Positions 51,102-62,118 of a stretch of 64,000 nucleotides of DNA are shown one piece after another. Both the position numbers and the translations under genes were made by a program. This DNA is from Haliclystus octoradiatus. Its lineage: Eukaryota > Cnidaria > Staurozoa > Stauromedusae > Haliclystidae. Every line of letters begins with the position of its first letter. The first letter of the stretch is position 1. The notes under the pieces are model-generated. The model made no database searches. It was not told where the DNA came from and worked only from the letters and a program-made list of their open reading frames with translations. The stretch covers positions 7,088,243 through 7,152,242 of the forward strand of contig OU744449.1 in the NCBI GenBank assembly GCA_916610825.1, read 5' to 3'.

Positions 51102-54100
51102 TCAATTTAAATATTGTGAAACTGCTTCTATGATATTTTTCCTATTTGTGATGCGTACAGATTTACCAACAGGTTCTGTAAATAACGCCTTCAAATTGTT
51201 CCTATTTTTAGCGATAACCAAATGTTTCAACTCTAAGCCGCTATAAGAAATTTTTTTGGCCATTGCTTTAGAGATAACTTTTGAAGTAATTAAACCTGAA
51301 AATGATTTTAGTCTTGCATCAGCATCAATTTCAAATTCAAGATGCTTTTCAACAGACTCAACATTAAAAACAAAAGGTAATAAGTCAATATTAGATTTTC
51401 CAATAACTTCTTTTAGTGCATTAACATCAGCTTTGGCATTATGTGCATTGAATTCGGCACCATAGTAATGCTTATACAAAGCTGAAAGTGTGTGTGAATC
51501 AAGCTGTGGGGCAAACTGCCTAAATGCAGGTAATGTATCACCAAAACCAGATAAATTCTCAATTAGAGTTTTTTCCATGGCGTGCCTCCTGCAAGCATTA
51601 AAAAGTATTCTCATATCAAACGAGTGACAGTTGTGTGCTACTAAAATAACAGGGCTATGCAATCCAGCAAGCCAAGACAAGAATGTTTCCAATGCTGTTG
51701 ATTCATTTACTGACTCGACAGGAACACCATGGCAAACAAGTATCCTATTTTGAACGCTTAGACCTGTGGCTACCTCAGCCCCATGAGAAATATCTTCAGT
51801 GGGTAAAATGTATTGATTGAATTGTTTTTCCCCATCTAATGTTACTGCTGCAACTGTGTTAGCTGGGAAGTTCGTGGTAGACCAGTCGTTTCTAAATCAA
51901 ACAAAACGAAAATGTACTCTAACTCTCCTGCACAATTTGATACAAGGGGCGGGCACGCCGTAGGTCGTGGTATACATTCATCGTCTAGTGTATTTGTGTC
52001 TGCAATTAACGAACATCCTGTACTATAGGTTGTCCCTTCACAAACTTCCATGGCAGCTTGTGTTCTGCCTCTTTTCTCTCTCAAGAGGCGTCTTCGCAGT
52101 TTAGCGGCCTTGGAAGTGGATTTCTGAAGTCTCTTCAGATGCTTTTTATCTTGCCTCTGCCCATGCAGTACAGCAAAACTACTAGGAGATAGACCAGCAG
52201 TAGTGGTGGCATTTGCGACATACATTTTGCCTTCATTCTTTTGAAGTATTGCAGAGGCCACCCGGAAGTCTTGTGAGTCACTTCCACCATAATGTCTTGA
52301 TTTTGGTGCCTTGGATGTAATAACATTATTGACAGATTCATTAAACTGACTGCTTCCTAATGGTGCAAGTTTATCAGCTTGATCTCCTAAGCCCTTAAAA
52401 AGTTCAATTAAAAACTCTTTTGTCTTTTGACATGATAGTGGCTTGCAGTATGGGAGACTCTTACTTATATGTCTCACAGTCTTTCAGGTAACCACACCAA
52501 CTGTCAGAGCATTCAGAATGATCAGCATATGCATGCGGTACTATGGACAGCAGTGTTTTCTTCAGGCCAACTGGATCATGTGCATTGCTATGTAAGGCAT
52601 ACCCAAACATTTTTAGAAAATAGTCAATTGTTTTCTTGGTCAATTGTTTGCAATCTTTCTTTGAACTTTTTGCATTATATAATTTTGACCCAAGGTTTCT
52701 CTTACAGTGGCTTACATCTGATACCTTTATAATATCCCCTACTTCATCATTGAGTCTTTTAATGGTCGAAGAATCATCATCTCCAATTAAACGTCTTATA
52801 GGAGCTCCTTGCGATTTTAAATCCATCGCAAGGTCTACTGCGGCTGCTGGTTCCATGGATTTTGAAGAGCCATAATGATTTCTCCTACAGTCATGCTTCT
52901 TCACTAGGCACCCCTTCTTTTCAGCAATATCACAAGTAATGCATCTCTTATTACGGGTTGCATAACCAACAACCTTGCCGGTGTTAACACCAATTGCGAC
53001 TCCAACACCAGTCAGCGAGTTCATTGCACGTCCTCTCTTTGCCCAACCCATATCATATGACACTGAGATGCCTGGATCTGAATTGGATACTGTTATATTT
53101 TGCCTAGCTGAAACCCATTCCTCGTAATCCTTATCTGGGATATCATAGCCTTCAGCCAGTCTTTTCTCATACAGATCAGTGGTTTCGTTTGATAATAGGT
53201 TTGATTTGATTTCTGCTGGACCAAGATTTTGCTCTGCCAACAGACTCTTCCTGCAGCTTTCAAGGGCATAATTTTCTAATGCCTTCCCCATTTTTCTTTC
53301 AGCCTTTTTCACGGTACTCTTGTTTACTGTTGGAATATTGAGAGATGATAGCAAATTGTTCAAATGCGTCTCCCCAATTCCAGCATTAAGTAGTCCTGTG
53401 GAATAGAATAAATAGAAATGCCTTTAAAAAATTAATACAGAACAAATTGTATTTAGGTCAACATATAATTAAAAAAATAAATCTTGTGTCTTTTCTTGGA
53501 ATTTATATCAATCTAAAGTTGATACTTCCAATGAAAAGGTTCACAAGAAACCATAAAACGCTTCATGAGCACATTTTGTTATTATATTATATAATTAAGA
53601 ATGAAAATTGATTTAATCAAGAAGTCAAATATATATTGTATCGCTGCCTGTAGATTTTGTAGATTTTGTAAGCAATAAATTATAAAATAGTTATATAATT
53701 TCTAATTTCTCACTTACCAAGTCCAATCTTTATGTTGCTACTGTAGGGTTTAGGTCCAGGGGTATTGCTTTCAGTTGTGGTATCAGTATGTACTCTATTC
53801 AGGTGATTGCAATGTTTACATGGGATAAGTAAAATACTAGCCAAACCATATCTTTTCTCTGTAGTACAGTCAATTAAATTCAATGGTTTTTTACAACCAG
53901 GGTTCTCACATGCTGATAAGTGCTTTGCTAAGACATCCAAATGAATAATACGACGCCCACTGAATTGGAAAGTTGAAGATCCAGCTGATTGATCAATTTG
54001 ATCTGTTTCTGTCTCTTCAGACCCTTCAGTTAAATCATTTGAGTCATTACAAATATCTCGTTCAAATAATGCAGGATCAGAGCACCAGCGGGCTCCACGA

Positions 54101-54174
54101 GCATTGGATAATGCTTCTATCTTGGAAGGACATTTTGAAAATCGTCCCTTAAAACGTGTTGTTGTTGAAGACAT
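51102..54174 (-). pseudogene. Kolobok-like transposase fused to a DEDDh exonuclease domain, two frameshifts
   Basis: Exon 1 runs 54174 (ATG, MSSTTTRFKGRF) to 53718 and has a zinc-ribbon-like unit (CENPGCKKPLNL, LIPCKHCNHLN). A 322-bp intron (53717-53396) joins it in frame to 53395-52461: FDE-like core SYDMGWAKRGRAMNSLTGVG, HDCRRNHYGSSKSMEP, LIGDDDSSTIKRL, VSHCKRNLGSKLY. The frame then shifts near 52465, continues to 51842 (basic region, then VLFDLETTGL), shifts again near 51850 by an apparent one-base loss, and continues to 51102 (VILVAHNCHSFDMRIL; HNAKADVNALKEVI). The three last motifs are ExoI, ExoII and ExoIII of DEDDh 3'-5' exonucleases. The copy is dead, but the architecture is readable. 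Confidence 0.78.
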
Positions 54175-54681
54175 TTGATTGAATATCAAAAAACAGCTTG
54201 TCAAAAAACGAAAAATTTTAGCGATAAAATGAACCGAGTTTCACAAGGAAATACACAAATTAAAGTCAAAATAGCTTGCAGCAGGGTTAATATTACCTTG
54301 TTTATTCAAATTACAATTCGGAAGTAAGCAAAAAAAGGATATTAGCAATAGCAAAGGAACATAATAATAATATATTGTGGCAAATCAACTAACTGTTTGT
54401 TTACAAACGGAAAGCTTTATGGATTGTGCAAAAGAATGAAATTAAAGATACACACTAACTTACCAATAACAATATAATCCGTAAATGACAACAATATCCA
54501 TATAGCTATATTTAACAATATCATCACCATAAATTTAATTGAAATACAACAGCGAAAATAAGAAAATAAAACCAATACAAAGTTTTTCCGGCGCCATTAT
54601 TTTTCTGATATTTTCATTCCCCATTGAGAGGCTGGCTTACTAAAAATTCAAAAGGGAGTCAACTGTGGTGAACTACCTTAA

Positions 54682-55062
54682 ATCGTATTTTGGCTGTTCA
54701 CCATGTGACATTTTTACCTGGGGATATAGTAATGTACTAAACCGTCAAATTTACAAGCGCTTACTGCTGCTGAATATGTAATATCTAAAAGCTCTAATAC
54801 GGCTTGGCATACTACAAATAACAGAACTGTTTTGGCTTCTCATAATCAGTTTTAGCAATTGACTACAGGTACCGGTGCAGTCAATACTCCTGATGGTAAC
54901 ACTGATATAACTACTGAAAAAAAGAAAGACCAACACACCAGGTCGTTCAGAAAGAAACACTAATCCACCAAATCGTTATGGATATAATGGTACATAGAGT
55001 AAAAGCCCAATCTACTTTTGGAAAGGAGATATTGTCGTATATCATCACACGTTATCACATGA
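54682..55062 (+). pseudogene. Gypsy remnant, right part, resuming after the transposon
   Basis: After the right TTAA the sequence no longer resembles the transposon. NPPNRYGYNG near 54965-54990 is typical of the end of Gypsy integrases, preceded by a Thr/Lys/Arg-rich stretch. Together with the left part it gives one interrupted element. Confidence 0.5.
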
Positions 55063-55381
55063 TAGATTTAGTATAATTTAGTATAAATTAGTACCCAGGC
55101 CTTTAATATGTAATTATCAAAGATAAGATCCAGTTGAGTCATAGTTGTTATAGGTCATTTTTATCACATTATAGGCCTATCACAAATAGCAAATACTTTA
55201 TTTGAGTCTTCCAACATTCTTTGTGTGCGAGCACAGCAAGTGTGTGGTAACAATTTAGTTTATGGAATTGGAAAGGTAACGAAAAACAGGTTATTTGAAG
55301 CATTGTACACTCTTTCCATGAACTGTTCATGACATTTTTGCAGGCGAAAGACAATCACTTAATATAGTATTGAGTTCTCAC
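55063..55381. other. Intron sequence next to ferroportin exon 2
   Basis: No gene. A lone CATGAACTGTTCATGACA word (55318-55335) is shared with the satellite family. The GTGAG donor of exon 2 (minus strand) ends the stretch. Confidence 0.4.
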
Positions 55382-55541
55382 CTTTGATTCTACCGTTACT
55401 GTCCACCCATTCACCAACTACTGGACCAAACAAAACAACAGTGATTGTTCTAACAAGACCATAAACAGCAGCAAGTTGAAGAGATGTTGGAGTTAATTGA
55501 ATCAGATATAAACCAATCGCAAACATCCACATTCTGTCACC
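55382..55541 (-). CDS. SLC40A1: Ferroportin coding exon 2
   Basis: 160 bp from a TTTTTAG acceptor to a GTGAG donor, phase 0 in and phase 1 out. It encodes GDRMWMFAIGLYLIQLTPTS and YGLVRTITVVLFGPVVGEWV, diagnostic of the ferroportin N-terminal half. The Asp in GDRM corresponds to human Asp39, a metal-binding residue. The intron to exon 3 is 26,182 bp. Confidence 0.92.
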
Positions 55542-56093
55542 CTAAAAATAAAATAAAATTTGAAAACATTAGATTATACACAATTATGCATTTGTGAAGA
55601 TGATAAAAATATTGTTCAAAATATTTGAATATTTGATTGGAACAACTCATCTTATCTAGTCTGATATTTATTTTTACGCTTTTGAAGTTCATTTGGACAT
55701 TTCAAGAATCAACTTGGACTTTGAAAGTTTTAAATTCAATTGGACACACCGGAAGTTGACTTCAACACTTTTGGGATTGGAATTCAACTGGAAATGGGAG
55801 TAGACTTAATATATATATTTTAAAATATTTGTGATAAAATATGTTATCATTCAGATACATTACGGTATTAAACTTTTTTAATCAATTATTCACAGTAATT
55901 GTTGAACTGTAAAGCATTATTACAACCATTTCTTGAAACAAGTGTTCGTGAAAGGTTTATAAAATAGATGTTTATGTCATATTAAAAAACATATTTGTTG
56001 TATGCTCGACTATCTTTCATATCAAATTGATTAAATATCTTTTCTTCAAGTTACTTGATATACTGAGTCAATGCGAACATGGACTTCTGACTA

Positions 56094-56272
56094 CAGTCAA
56101 ACCTGTTATAACGGTCACCTCTATATAGCGGCCACTTGTCAAATCAGTGGTCACCCTTGCAATGTCTAAAATAGTACTTTCTATTGAATTAATCCTGTAT
56201 ATAAAGGTCACCTGCATATAATGGTCAATTCATCTACCTCTCATAGTTGGCTGTTATATACAGGTTTCACTG
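56094..56272. mobile_element. Tigger/pogo-like MITE, 179 bp, TA target duplication
   Basis: Starts CAGTCAAACCTGTTATAACG and ends TATACAGGTTTCACTG, with TA on both sides (56092-56093 and 56273-56274). CAGT-AACC-TATA termini are typical of pogo/Tigger elements. Internal words GGTCACC and TATATAGCGGCC also occur in decayed copies near 37.8 and 21.9 kb. Confidence 0.85.
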
Positions 56273-57142
56273 TATATAACTCTATAAGTAGGTTGAAGTC
56301 TTTACCGGTGTTTCCCATGCCCTTAAAGTTGTCAATATTGTGTAGGATACATATCTGTTGGATTACACTTATATCGTTTATTTCTATTGGTATATGGTTG
56401 CATACTAATACCTGCTGTAAAAGCGAACATTCACTAACTGCTTGATCAGCCTAACAAAAATGATACTGCCTATGCTGTCTTCTATCAATATGTTCCTTAT
56501 ATACCGTAATGTGCCTAGCACTACCAACACCAAAACCATGAAAATCCAATGAAAATGTAAGAAAGTGAAAACCACAAATTTATGAGGTCATGAAAAATTT
56601 TGAAAGTCATCAAAACATGGCATCCACATTCACATTATTAAATGTGAAAATGTTCACATTATTAAATATGAAAATACCATGAAAGCACCATACAATTTCA
56701 CACTTTTTTTGATGTCAGTAGTGTAGACCAATCCAAAATCAGCCTATTCAATTTTGAAACTTTGCAAATCATTGTGCTTTTTTATAATGCTGATCAGTCA
56801 AGTCATAATGAAATAACTAGCATATGCTGAGAATACATGTAATCATGAGACCTTCAGTTTAAGGACCATTAGAAATTTCGCAATATGTTGACTATAGATC
56901 CATTGCGTTGCGTATCCACCATTGTATTATAACGAAAATGATTCGATCAATCTGATTGGTTTAGAGTTTGACGCCAAATCACCATAGCAAAACTAGGTTC
57001 GAAAATGCAATCAATCTTACAATTCAAACCTGATATCACGAATGAGAGTTTCCGATTTGATCAGGAGTTTTAAAAAACACGAGCAAGTAAGTCATGTAAA
57101 TGCTTGTAAAAGTTGTGCTAATTATAATACAAAGCAATTGGT

Positions 57143-57311
57143 GCACAGTTTCCTATGAGCTATTGATAATTGGCCCACTCGAGTCACTTCACGAGAAAAC
57201 TCAAAGGCGAAAATTACTCGCCGAGGCGGCTTGTAGTCTTTTGATGCCTTCTCCTTTTCTCCTTACGTGCCTCTCGTGCGCCGAATATCAATAGCTCATA
57301 GGAAACTGTGC
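57143..57311. mobile_element. Short inverted-repeat element, about 169 bp
   Basis: GCACAGTTTCCTATGAGCTATTGATA (in two parts 57143-57168) returns inverted at 57286-57311 (TATCAATAGCTCATAGGAAA then CTGTGC). A solo relative of one arm is at about 42027-42052 (ATCAATAGCTCATAGGAAAC). No coding frame; superfamily not set. Confidence 0.75.
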
Positions 57312-57382
57312 GACAATAACTTATTAGCAAACTATATGAAACCGTTATCCTTAAAAAATATATTAAAAGAAAATAATCTCAC

Positions 57383-57436
57383 CCATGCAGAAAAGAAATG
57401 ACTGAAACAAAGTAATGATGTTGGACTAAACTTCAT
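57383..57436 (-). CDS. SLC40A1: Ferroportin coding exon 1 with start codon
   Basis: ATG at 57434-57436, then KFSPTSLLCFSHFFSAW, joined in phase 0 to GDRMW of exon 2. An in-frame TAG lies six codons upstream (57416-57460 region), which fixes the start. The His in SHFFSAWGD is seven residues before the Asp, as His32 and Asp39 are in human ferroportin. A TTTTTAG acceptor about 36 bp upstream suggests a separate 5' non-coding exon. No iron-responsive-element loop (CAGTGN hairpin) is seen in the part of the leader visible here. Confidence 0.88.
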
Positions 57437-57474
57437 TATTCCTTGGTGATGAAACTATTCAGTTTATCATACCT

Positions 57475-60400
57475 AAAAATTTAAAATTAAACAATAAATG
57501 TGAGTCTAATCATCAGATTTAGTTATCAACAGCAACGTTTCTAGGTTTTTTGGGCCTAGCACTACCCTGCTATTTGTTAGGAATGGCCGGATTTCGTATT
57601 CCTGGTTGAAAGGGGACAAGCCTCAATCTATGGGGTCTGGGCATACTCCTTGGGCAGGGTCTGACAAAAGTATGATGAATCATGTAATCCTAGATTCCAG
57701 AAAGCAAGAGCAAATTCAGAAAAAATTTGATATTTTTATGATTTATTGATTAAACCTCAACAAACAAATTCAGAAGAAAATGTCAAAGTGCCTCTAGGAT
57801 ACCAGAAGGCTAAACCTTTCGCCGGACCCTGCTCTTCAGAATTTTTAAAATTACGTTTTCTCCTAAAGAGGATGTTTACTCCTTAATATAATAAAATTGA
57901 CAGCCTTTACTACTTGTGGCATGAAAAGTGGCATTCATTTTTCAACTTTGAACAAGTAAGGCGCGATGGTCAATTTTATGTCTTTTGGGTTTAAATGAGA
58001 AGGTTAAGAAGGAAAAAAAATTGAAAATTAGTACAAAACGACAACGACTGATAAGTTCAGCCGTGGCAGAATGTCTTCATAATAACAGCGAGACAATTAG
58101 AAACGTAAGAGGAAGACGTAGGCGAATGAATTATGACAAATTTCCTGAAAAAGAAAGCAGCACGCACACACAGATTCATCAAACTACCGTGAACAACCAG
58201 GATCGGAATCCTTTCAGATTAAAAAGCCCATGGTCTAGCTAGACAAGGATTTTGACATTTTGGACTTGGTTGGTAAGTTTGCGAAAGGTTGCAGTTAGGT
58301 AGTTTACTCCAGCTGTTGACCAAGACTTGAAGCTGTGTGTCAATATTGGTTATGTGATTGCGTCCAGTGAGTTTGCAGCCTCTGAAAAAGTGATCAGTGA
58401 TGATATGCCAATTTTAGAACTAGGTGTTTTCACACACAAAAAATTGCCATTTAAAAATAATTTTTTATCTCTAGGCCTACTAATTTATAACTTCATCTGT
58501 AGTTTCAGACTATTTTGAAGTTTGCTTTATTGGAGTAACTGTGTTATTTATTTTGTCTTCGCTCTTCGCTACAGCGTGGTGCTACAATTCAACAGTTCCA
58601 GCTATTTTCCAGGTATAGGTAGTGCATCACTCTACTTATCATGTCACTATCACAAACATGATGTGGCACATTTACTAGGATGGTCCCACCTAGCAAGGTT
58701 GTAGGCTAGCCCAGATAATTTAAGTTAGTATTAACTTAATTAGTTGCAGGGCTGGCTGTCGAGTTGGCTGTCGCAAAGCTCAGGATTCAAGAAGAATACA
58801 GCTCAGAGTAAACATTCTAAATAGACAAAATACTCACAGGTTTACGCCAAGAGCCACAACAACAATTGTTTGAAGATATGAATGAATTCTTAAATGAATA
58901 ATCTCGGATCTCCGTTCAATTTATGGTGAAAATTGGACTGGGCGATTTGATTTTGAAGCACATTAAAATGTGGACTTGATGATTTGGAGAATTTACAGAA
59001 ATCTTCAAAAATTCGGCCATTTTCGTATTCAGGATCATTCACGTGAGCAATTATTTACAGGGGGTAAAGTAGAAAGATAACTTTTCAACTGTCGGGTCCG
59101 CACGGCCGATAAAGGGACCGGGGGATATTTGTCGAGTTTGCCCGACAAATTGGCATTGTGCCCGAAAATGACGTAAATTTCCATACTTTGGAGCCTCAGT
59201 ACCGTAATACAGTACCTTCAAAATTGAAAGATTTTTGCGATTTTTCGTCTCAAAGTTGTCCGAAATTTGACTAAAAGATTTTTATTGAAGGGGTGTCCCC
59301 AGTATTTAAGGCTGTGACTGTCAATTACGATACTTCTATTTTAGGCGATTTATAAATTTCCTAGCCTGCGTTACAGACCTCGAGTTGACAAGTGTAACTC
59401 GCTGGATATAACAAGTGCTCCAAGGCTAATGCCATTGAAAGGTGAATTTGGCTCTATTATCATAAATACTAACAACAAGAGAGAAAATTGAGGCTGTCGT
59501 CGAGGTGACGATCGAGGTCAGTGCAGAGCCATGGGCCGGTGAGGTCAGAGTGAGATTGCTCCATTGTATTGCATTTACTATTTTTGACTGCAAGAGCAAG
59601 TAAGATTAATTAGGATGATAACATGATTAACGGAGTTTGGAACAATGGGACACAATCTTTCTTTCTTTCTTTCCTTCCTTCCTTTTAATTTATTTTTCAA
59701 TTTTTAGAATATTTGATAGAAGTTCAGCAAAAAATTGGGGGTGGCAAGACACAATTACAGATAATTGTTACATATTTCAATAAATAAATGAAAACATTCG
59801 AGATAAAAAGATTAGGAGTATTTAAAGTTGTGAAATGCAACATAGTACGGCAAATTTATGAAGGGCAACAACCGCCAACATTTTTATAAAACTAAACAAC
59901 TAATATACTTGTTCAAACATTTCCATTTTCTTTCGATTGAATTTATTTTTAAATTTGTTCATATTTGAGCGAACTGAATAAACTGAATAAATGAAATGAA
60001 AGAGTATACAGCATTTCGTGTTCGAAGTACTACAGTTTATTTCAGCTCAGGACAAATTTCTGAAATTCTTCAATGCTTGTGCTAAATTTCTTACAAACTT
60101 GTAGTTCTAATAAATAATACTTGAACTGTCAGATTATAAACGCGTTCTTATTATAGATAAAACCTATAAAAATTCTTTCAAAATAACGAGCACGACAATA
60201 AGAAAATATATTAAAACTTTACACCCACCCAATTCCCACCCACATATTATGTACCTTTGATTTTAAAATAGATTTATGTAAAAAATAGTTTGATCTTAAT
60301 CATAGAAAATAGCAAATATGCAATTAGTGATATTTATAAACCATTACAAAATTTATGACAGTAAATGTTTGAACAGTTAACAAATAATATTCCAACTGGA

Positions 60401-60740
60401 TAAATGGATTACTGTGATTTTATGTTTGCCTGAATAAATAACCAATAATATAATTTTATTATTTAAAGCCTATTAATTTGATTAACAGCTATATTTTAGT
60501 TGTGGAATCTTTGGATTATTGACGTTTAAAGCTAAAGGTATTTATTTAGGAATTATTAACGTTTCATTTCATTCTTTTTCTCGAAAATGACAGGTTAAAC
60601 AAATTAGAGTCACGTCACATTATATCTCAATTAATTAAATATAACTGCAGGCTAGAAATATATATTTACAAGCAGGTTATTAAAACAAGTGTAGTATGTA
60701 TAGTAATAAGTAAATATAGCTAGATAATAATAAAAATAAT
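57475..60740. other. Intergenic stretch, no supported gene
   Basis: AT-rich. A small plus ORF at 57985-58242 (85 residues, basic, RNVRGRRRRMNYDKFP) has no recognisable family and no support. A pyrimidine microsatellite (CTTT/CTTCC) is at 59659-59686. Upstream exons and the promoter of ferroportin should lie near the left end. Confidence 0.35.
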
Positions 60741-60749
60741 AATTAGAAG

Positions 60750-60895
60750 GTCAAGAAAGACACATTCTTTGGTTGTAACTCCAAGTTTGGAAAAGATTTT
60801 GAAAACTTGGAGTTACAACCAAAGATTGTGTCTTTCTTGACTTTCTCATTATTATTATAATTTACGCTCTGCTATTCTCTAGCATTGAGCACTAT
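60750..60895. repeat. Foldback of the hammerhead-like family, core deleted
   Basis: 39-bp arms 60750-60788 and 60803-60841 (GTCAAGAAAGACACATTC ... and inverse, one mismatch) around a 14-bp spacer. Flanking words match the 50.7-kb copy (ACACATTCTT, GTTAC, tail CGCTCTG to ATTGAGCACTATCC at 60867-60897), but CTGATGA is absent. Confidence 0.75.
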
Positions 60896-60964
60896 CCAAT
60901 TGCCAATATTAAGTTTTAATATTTCTAATATTATTACTATATATATTTATATAACTATAATAAA

Positions 60965-61112
60965 ATGAGTCAAAGACATACACATTCATAATTGTTACTT
61001 ATAGTTTCATGTTTACGCAATCATCAGACAAATAAACTAAATAATGAAATTATGAATGCGTAGTCTTTGACTCCTTTTATTATATTTAGCTCTGTCAAAT
61101 GACATCGAGCAC
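60965..61112. repeat. Foldback of the hammerhead-like family, one core kept
   Basis: GAGTCAAAGACATACACATTC on the left and AATGCGTAGTCTTTGACTCC on the right form the outer inverted arms; tail AGCTCTG to ATCGAGCACTATG at 61088-61113. The minus strand carries the core at 60992-61031. Confidence 0.7.
60992..61031 (-). ncRNA. Hammerhead-ribozyme-like motif
   Basis: Minus strand: TTGT (stem I), CTGATGA (plus 61021-61027), a weak stem II (TG...CA), T, GAAAC (plus 61004-61008), TATAA loop, GTA, ACAA (stem I partner). Stem I pairs as TTGT/ACAA here against CTGT/ACAG at 50.8 kb, a compensated change. Stem II is poor, so activity is doubtful. Confidence 0.45.
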
Positions 61113-61936
61113 TATGTTTCGCTATTAGATAATATCTAATATTTATAAACTAGATATAATAAGCAGCATATATCCGGTGGAAATGCATGCAATGCAAAAA
61201 TTGATTATAATGGTCTTTTGAAATTTTAAAAATAGTTTTCAAAACTAAAATATATAAATTATACTCACTTCTGGAAAAGAGTTCCACGAAGGGCAGGCTC
61301 TGGAGAAAATGAATTAAGATTAGATTGGACAAAATACTCTGCAATTCTGACTCTGACTCTCTATGTTTTCTAAAATTTGGTATAGCCCCCAGTCGGGGAT
61401 GCCAGCCTTCTCGTCGGGGAAATCCTGGTGCCACCCTTGTATTTTATCACAATAAACGATGATAAATCCAAATGATAATGATTATTGTTATTTATCAGAA
61501 TCTTCTTGGTGATAAGTTTGATACAAAATAACAACACAGCTAAGTTTGCACAGCGTTTCGACTGATTGACTTCAACCATTCTCAAGTGAATGTTTTTTAT
61601 TATTAATTAAGATATATATATATATACATAAAAATTGTTTGCTGACAACAGTAACTATGGTAACTAGCCTATAGATATATTTTTAATCCTTAGAGGAAAT
61701 GCTGTATCATGAAATGCATGCAGTTATTTGAAAACTTCGGCTCGGATGGAATCGCCTTGAACGTTTAATGTTGGTTTCAATTCTTGAATTGCCAGCATTT
61801 CTTTCACGAGACAATCGAATTTATTTTTGCACTTTTTTATGATTTTAAAATGTTTTCAAATTCATCAGTAGATCTGACATGCTCTTGACGGACGTGTGTA
61901 CCAAGGTTACCTTTGTTGTGTTCATCTATGCGTTCA

Positions 61937-62027
61937 TATAGGTGCCGGCATGTATAGGTGCCGGCATGTATAGGTGCCGGCATGTATAGGTGCCGGCATG
62001 TATAGGTGCCGGCATGTATAGGTGCCG
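61937..62027. repeat. 16-bp minisatellite, almost six units
   Basis: ATAGGTGCCGGCATGT repeated perfectly (AGGTGCC at 61940, 61956, 61972, 61988, 62004, 62020). It ends 91 bp before the astacin gene's ATG, next to a short ATT run. Confidence 0.92.
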
Positions 62028-62118
62028 TATTATTATTATTGTATGCTATTTAATTACTTTATTTTGATGATATCTTCTCTTTATTATTCTATAGATATAT
62101 TAAATCTGAATATCCAAG

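Larger units (their letters stand above)
49459..54677. mobile_element. Kolobok-like DNA transposon, 5219 bp, TTAA target duplication
   Basis: Exact 17-bp terminal inverted repeats, GGTAGTTCACCACAGTT at 49459-49475 and its complement at 54661-54677, are flanked on both sides by TTAA (49455-49458 and 54678-54681). The element carries a minus-strand transposase gene (51102-54174). TTAA duplication plus a Mutator-like domain with HDCRRNHYGSSKSMEP points to the Kolobok group rather than piggyBac. The first kilobase has two diverged subterminal direct repeats. A hammerhead-like foldback sits at 50.68 to 50.93 kb inside it. The host sequence on both sides is Gypsy remnant. Confidence 0.85.
55542..57382. 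other. Ferroportin intron 1, with two MITEs
   Basis: Contains the Tigger-like element (56094-56272) and the inverted-repeat element (57143-57311). Other notable text: tandem TGTGAAAATGTTCACATTATTAAA-like words at 56640-56680. No coding sequence. Confidence 0.5.

Noticed and set aside
49459-54677. piggyBac element, because of TTAA duplication
   Set aside because: The termini are not piggyBac-like and the transposase has the Mutator/Kolobok-type HDCRRN...GSSKSMEP block instead.
57437-57490. Iron-responsive element in the ferroportin leader
   Set aside because: No CAGTGN loop with a flanking stem is present in the visible leader; an upstream exon could still hold one.
57985-58242. 85-residue basic ORF
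   Set aside because: No family, splice or conservation evidence; length is near chance for this composition.
61560-61600. Penelope-type end motif (GAAGTCAATCAGTCGAAACG on the minus strand)
   Set aside because: It resembles a widely dispersed GAAACG-type repeat motif, but I could not find borders or coding sequence to tie it to an element.
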